64,000 nt of DNA, taken from the NCBI GenBank assembly GCA_023846275.1, contig CM043870.1:9061527-9125526 (forward strand), written 5' to 3'. The position numbers were made by a program, and so were the translations under genes. The notes beneath the pieces were generated by a model. It saw only the letters and a list, made by a program, of their open reading frames with translations. It was not told the origin of the DNA and made no database searches. Of the stretch, positions 63,701 through 64,000 are shown in pieces. Source of the DNA: Vanilla planifolia (taxonomy: Eukaryota > Streptophyta > Magnoliopsida > Asparagales > Orchidaceae). The stretch's first letter is position 1. Each line of letters begins with the position of its first letter.

Positions 63701-64000
63701 GGAGTTGATGTGTGATCCTTTACCTTTAATTATTGGAAGGTTTATTTCTCATTTACAATTTTTTCATGCATCAACTAGTTCATATAGTATTCACTTGACT
63801 TTGAACCAAGGGTAAAGCAAAAAAGAAATCACTTCATAAATACATAGCTATACTATTTCATAAACTTTGATTTTATAATAACAAACTTATATATGAAGGA
63901 AAGGATGACTATAAAACAAGTCCATAAACTACCAAAGGGAAAGCACACCAATCTTCTTCTTATCTCAGCATGATTGCATGATATATTCAATAGAGTGTAT
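60701..64000. other. AT-rich intergenic DNA, no gene seen
   Basis: No supported reading frame. The text at 61770-62000 has a faint suggestion of decayed transposon coding sequence that I could not assign. The rest is AT-rich non-coding DNA. Confidence 0.5.

Noticed and set aside
1-64000. CRISPR arrays, bacterial operons and tRNA genes
   Set aside because: No regularly spaced identical repeats, no ribosome-binding-site-linked gene strings and no convincing tRNA B-box with cloverleaf. The window is plant nuclear DNA.

Overview
This is a nuclear plant DNA window: very AT-rich, gene-poor and dominated by decayed LTR retrotransposons. One convincing host gene stands in it, an intronless-CDS FANTASTIC FOUR (FAF)-type gene at 38861-40147 (+). 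FAF proteins are specific to land plants. The sharply GC-rich coding sequence inside AT-rich surroundings suggests a flowering plant, perhaps a monocot, but the species cannot be fixed from the sequence alone.

Layout. 1-11.3 kb: AT-rich intergenic DNA with one coding-like fragment (2494-2688, -) and a block rich in ATCATAC-type motifs (about 5.98-6.5 kb). 11.3-24.0 kb: an old minus-strand Ty3/gypsy chromovirus (Tekay/Del-like) with recognisable diverged LTRs, gag, protease and the integrase C-terminal part. A second, plus-strand gypsy fossil lies nested in its middle. 24.0-38.1 kb: scattered pieces, including a minus-strand gypsy integrase with chromodomain (26.2-27.3 kb), a 136-bp tandem array (27.4-28.0 kb), a second ATCATAC-rich block (28.1-29.1 kb), a small GC-rich island (30.1-30.35 kb), a 335-bp tandem duplication (33.7-34.3 kb) and a plus-strand gypsy integrase/chromodomain remnant (35.9-37.4 kb).

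38.6-40.3 kb holds the FAF gene, with a TATA-like box, a probable 85-bp leader intron that would remove upstream AUGs, and a poly(A) signal. 41.8-49.6 kb: a gag remnant followed by the most complete element of the window, a plus-strand gypsy chromovirus with two LTRs, a primer-binding site, gag, pol and a chromodomain; it is broken many times and its LTRs are well diverged. 49.6-56.5 kb: ATCATAC-rich repeat blocks and a 281-bp tandem duplication. 56.5-59.1 kb: a rearranged inverted duplication of a gypsy integrase segment already interrupted by another repeat. 60.1-60.7 kb: two GC-rich islands with a GA microsatellite, possibly promoter or decayed exon. 60.7-64 kb: AT-rich DNA with nothing recognised.

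I saw no tRNA, rRNA, CRISPR or organellar insertion, and no convincing new biological system. The best leads are the FAF leader structure, the inverted duplication, the ATCATAC-rich repeat blocks and the GC-rich islands.
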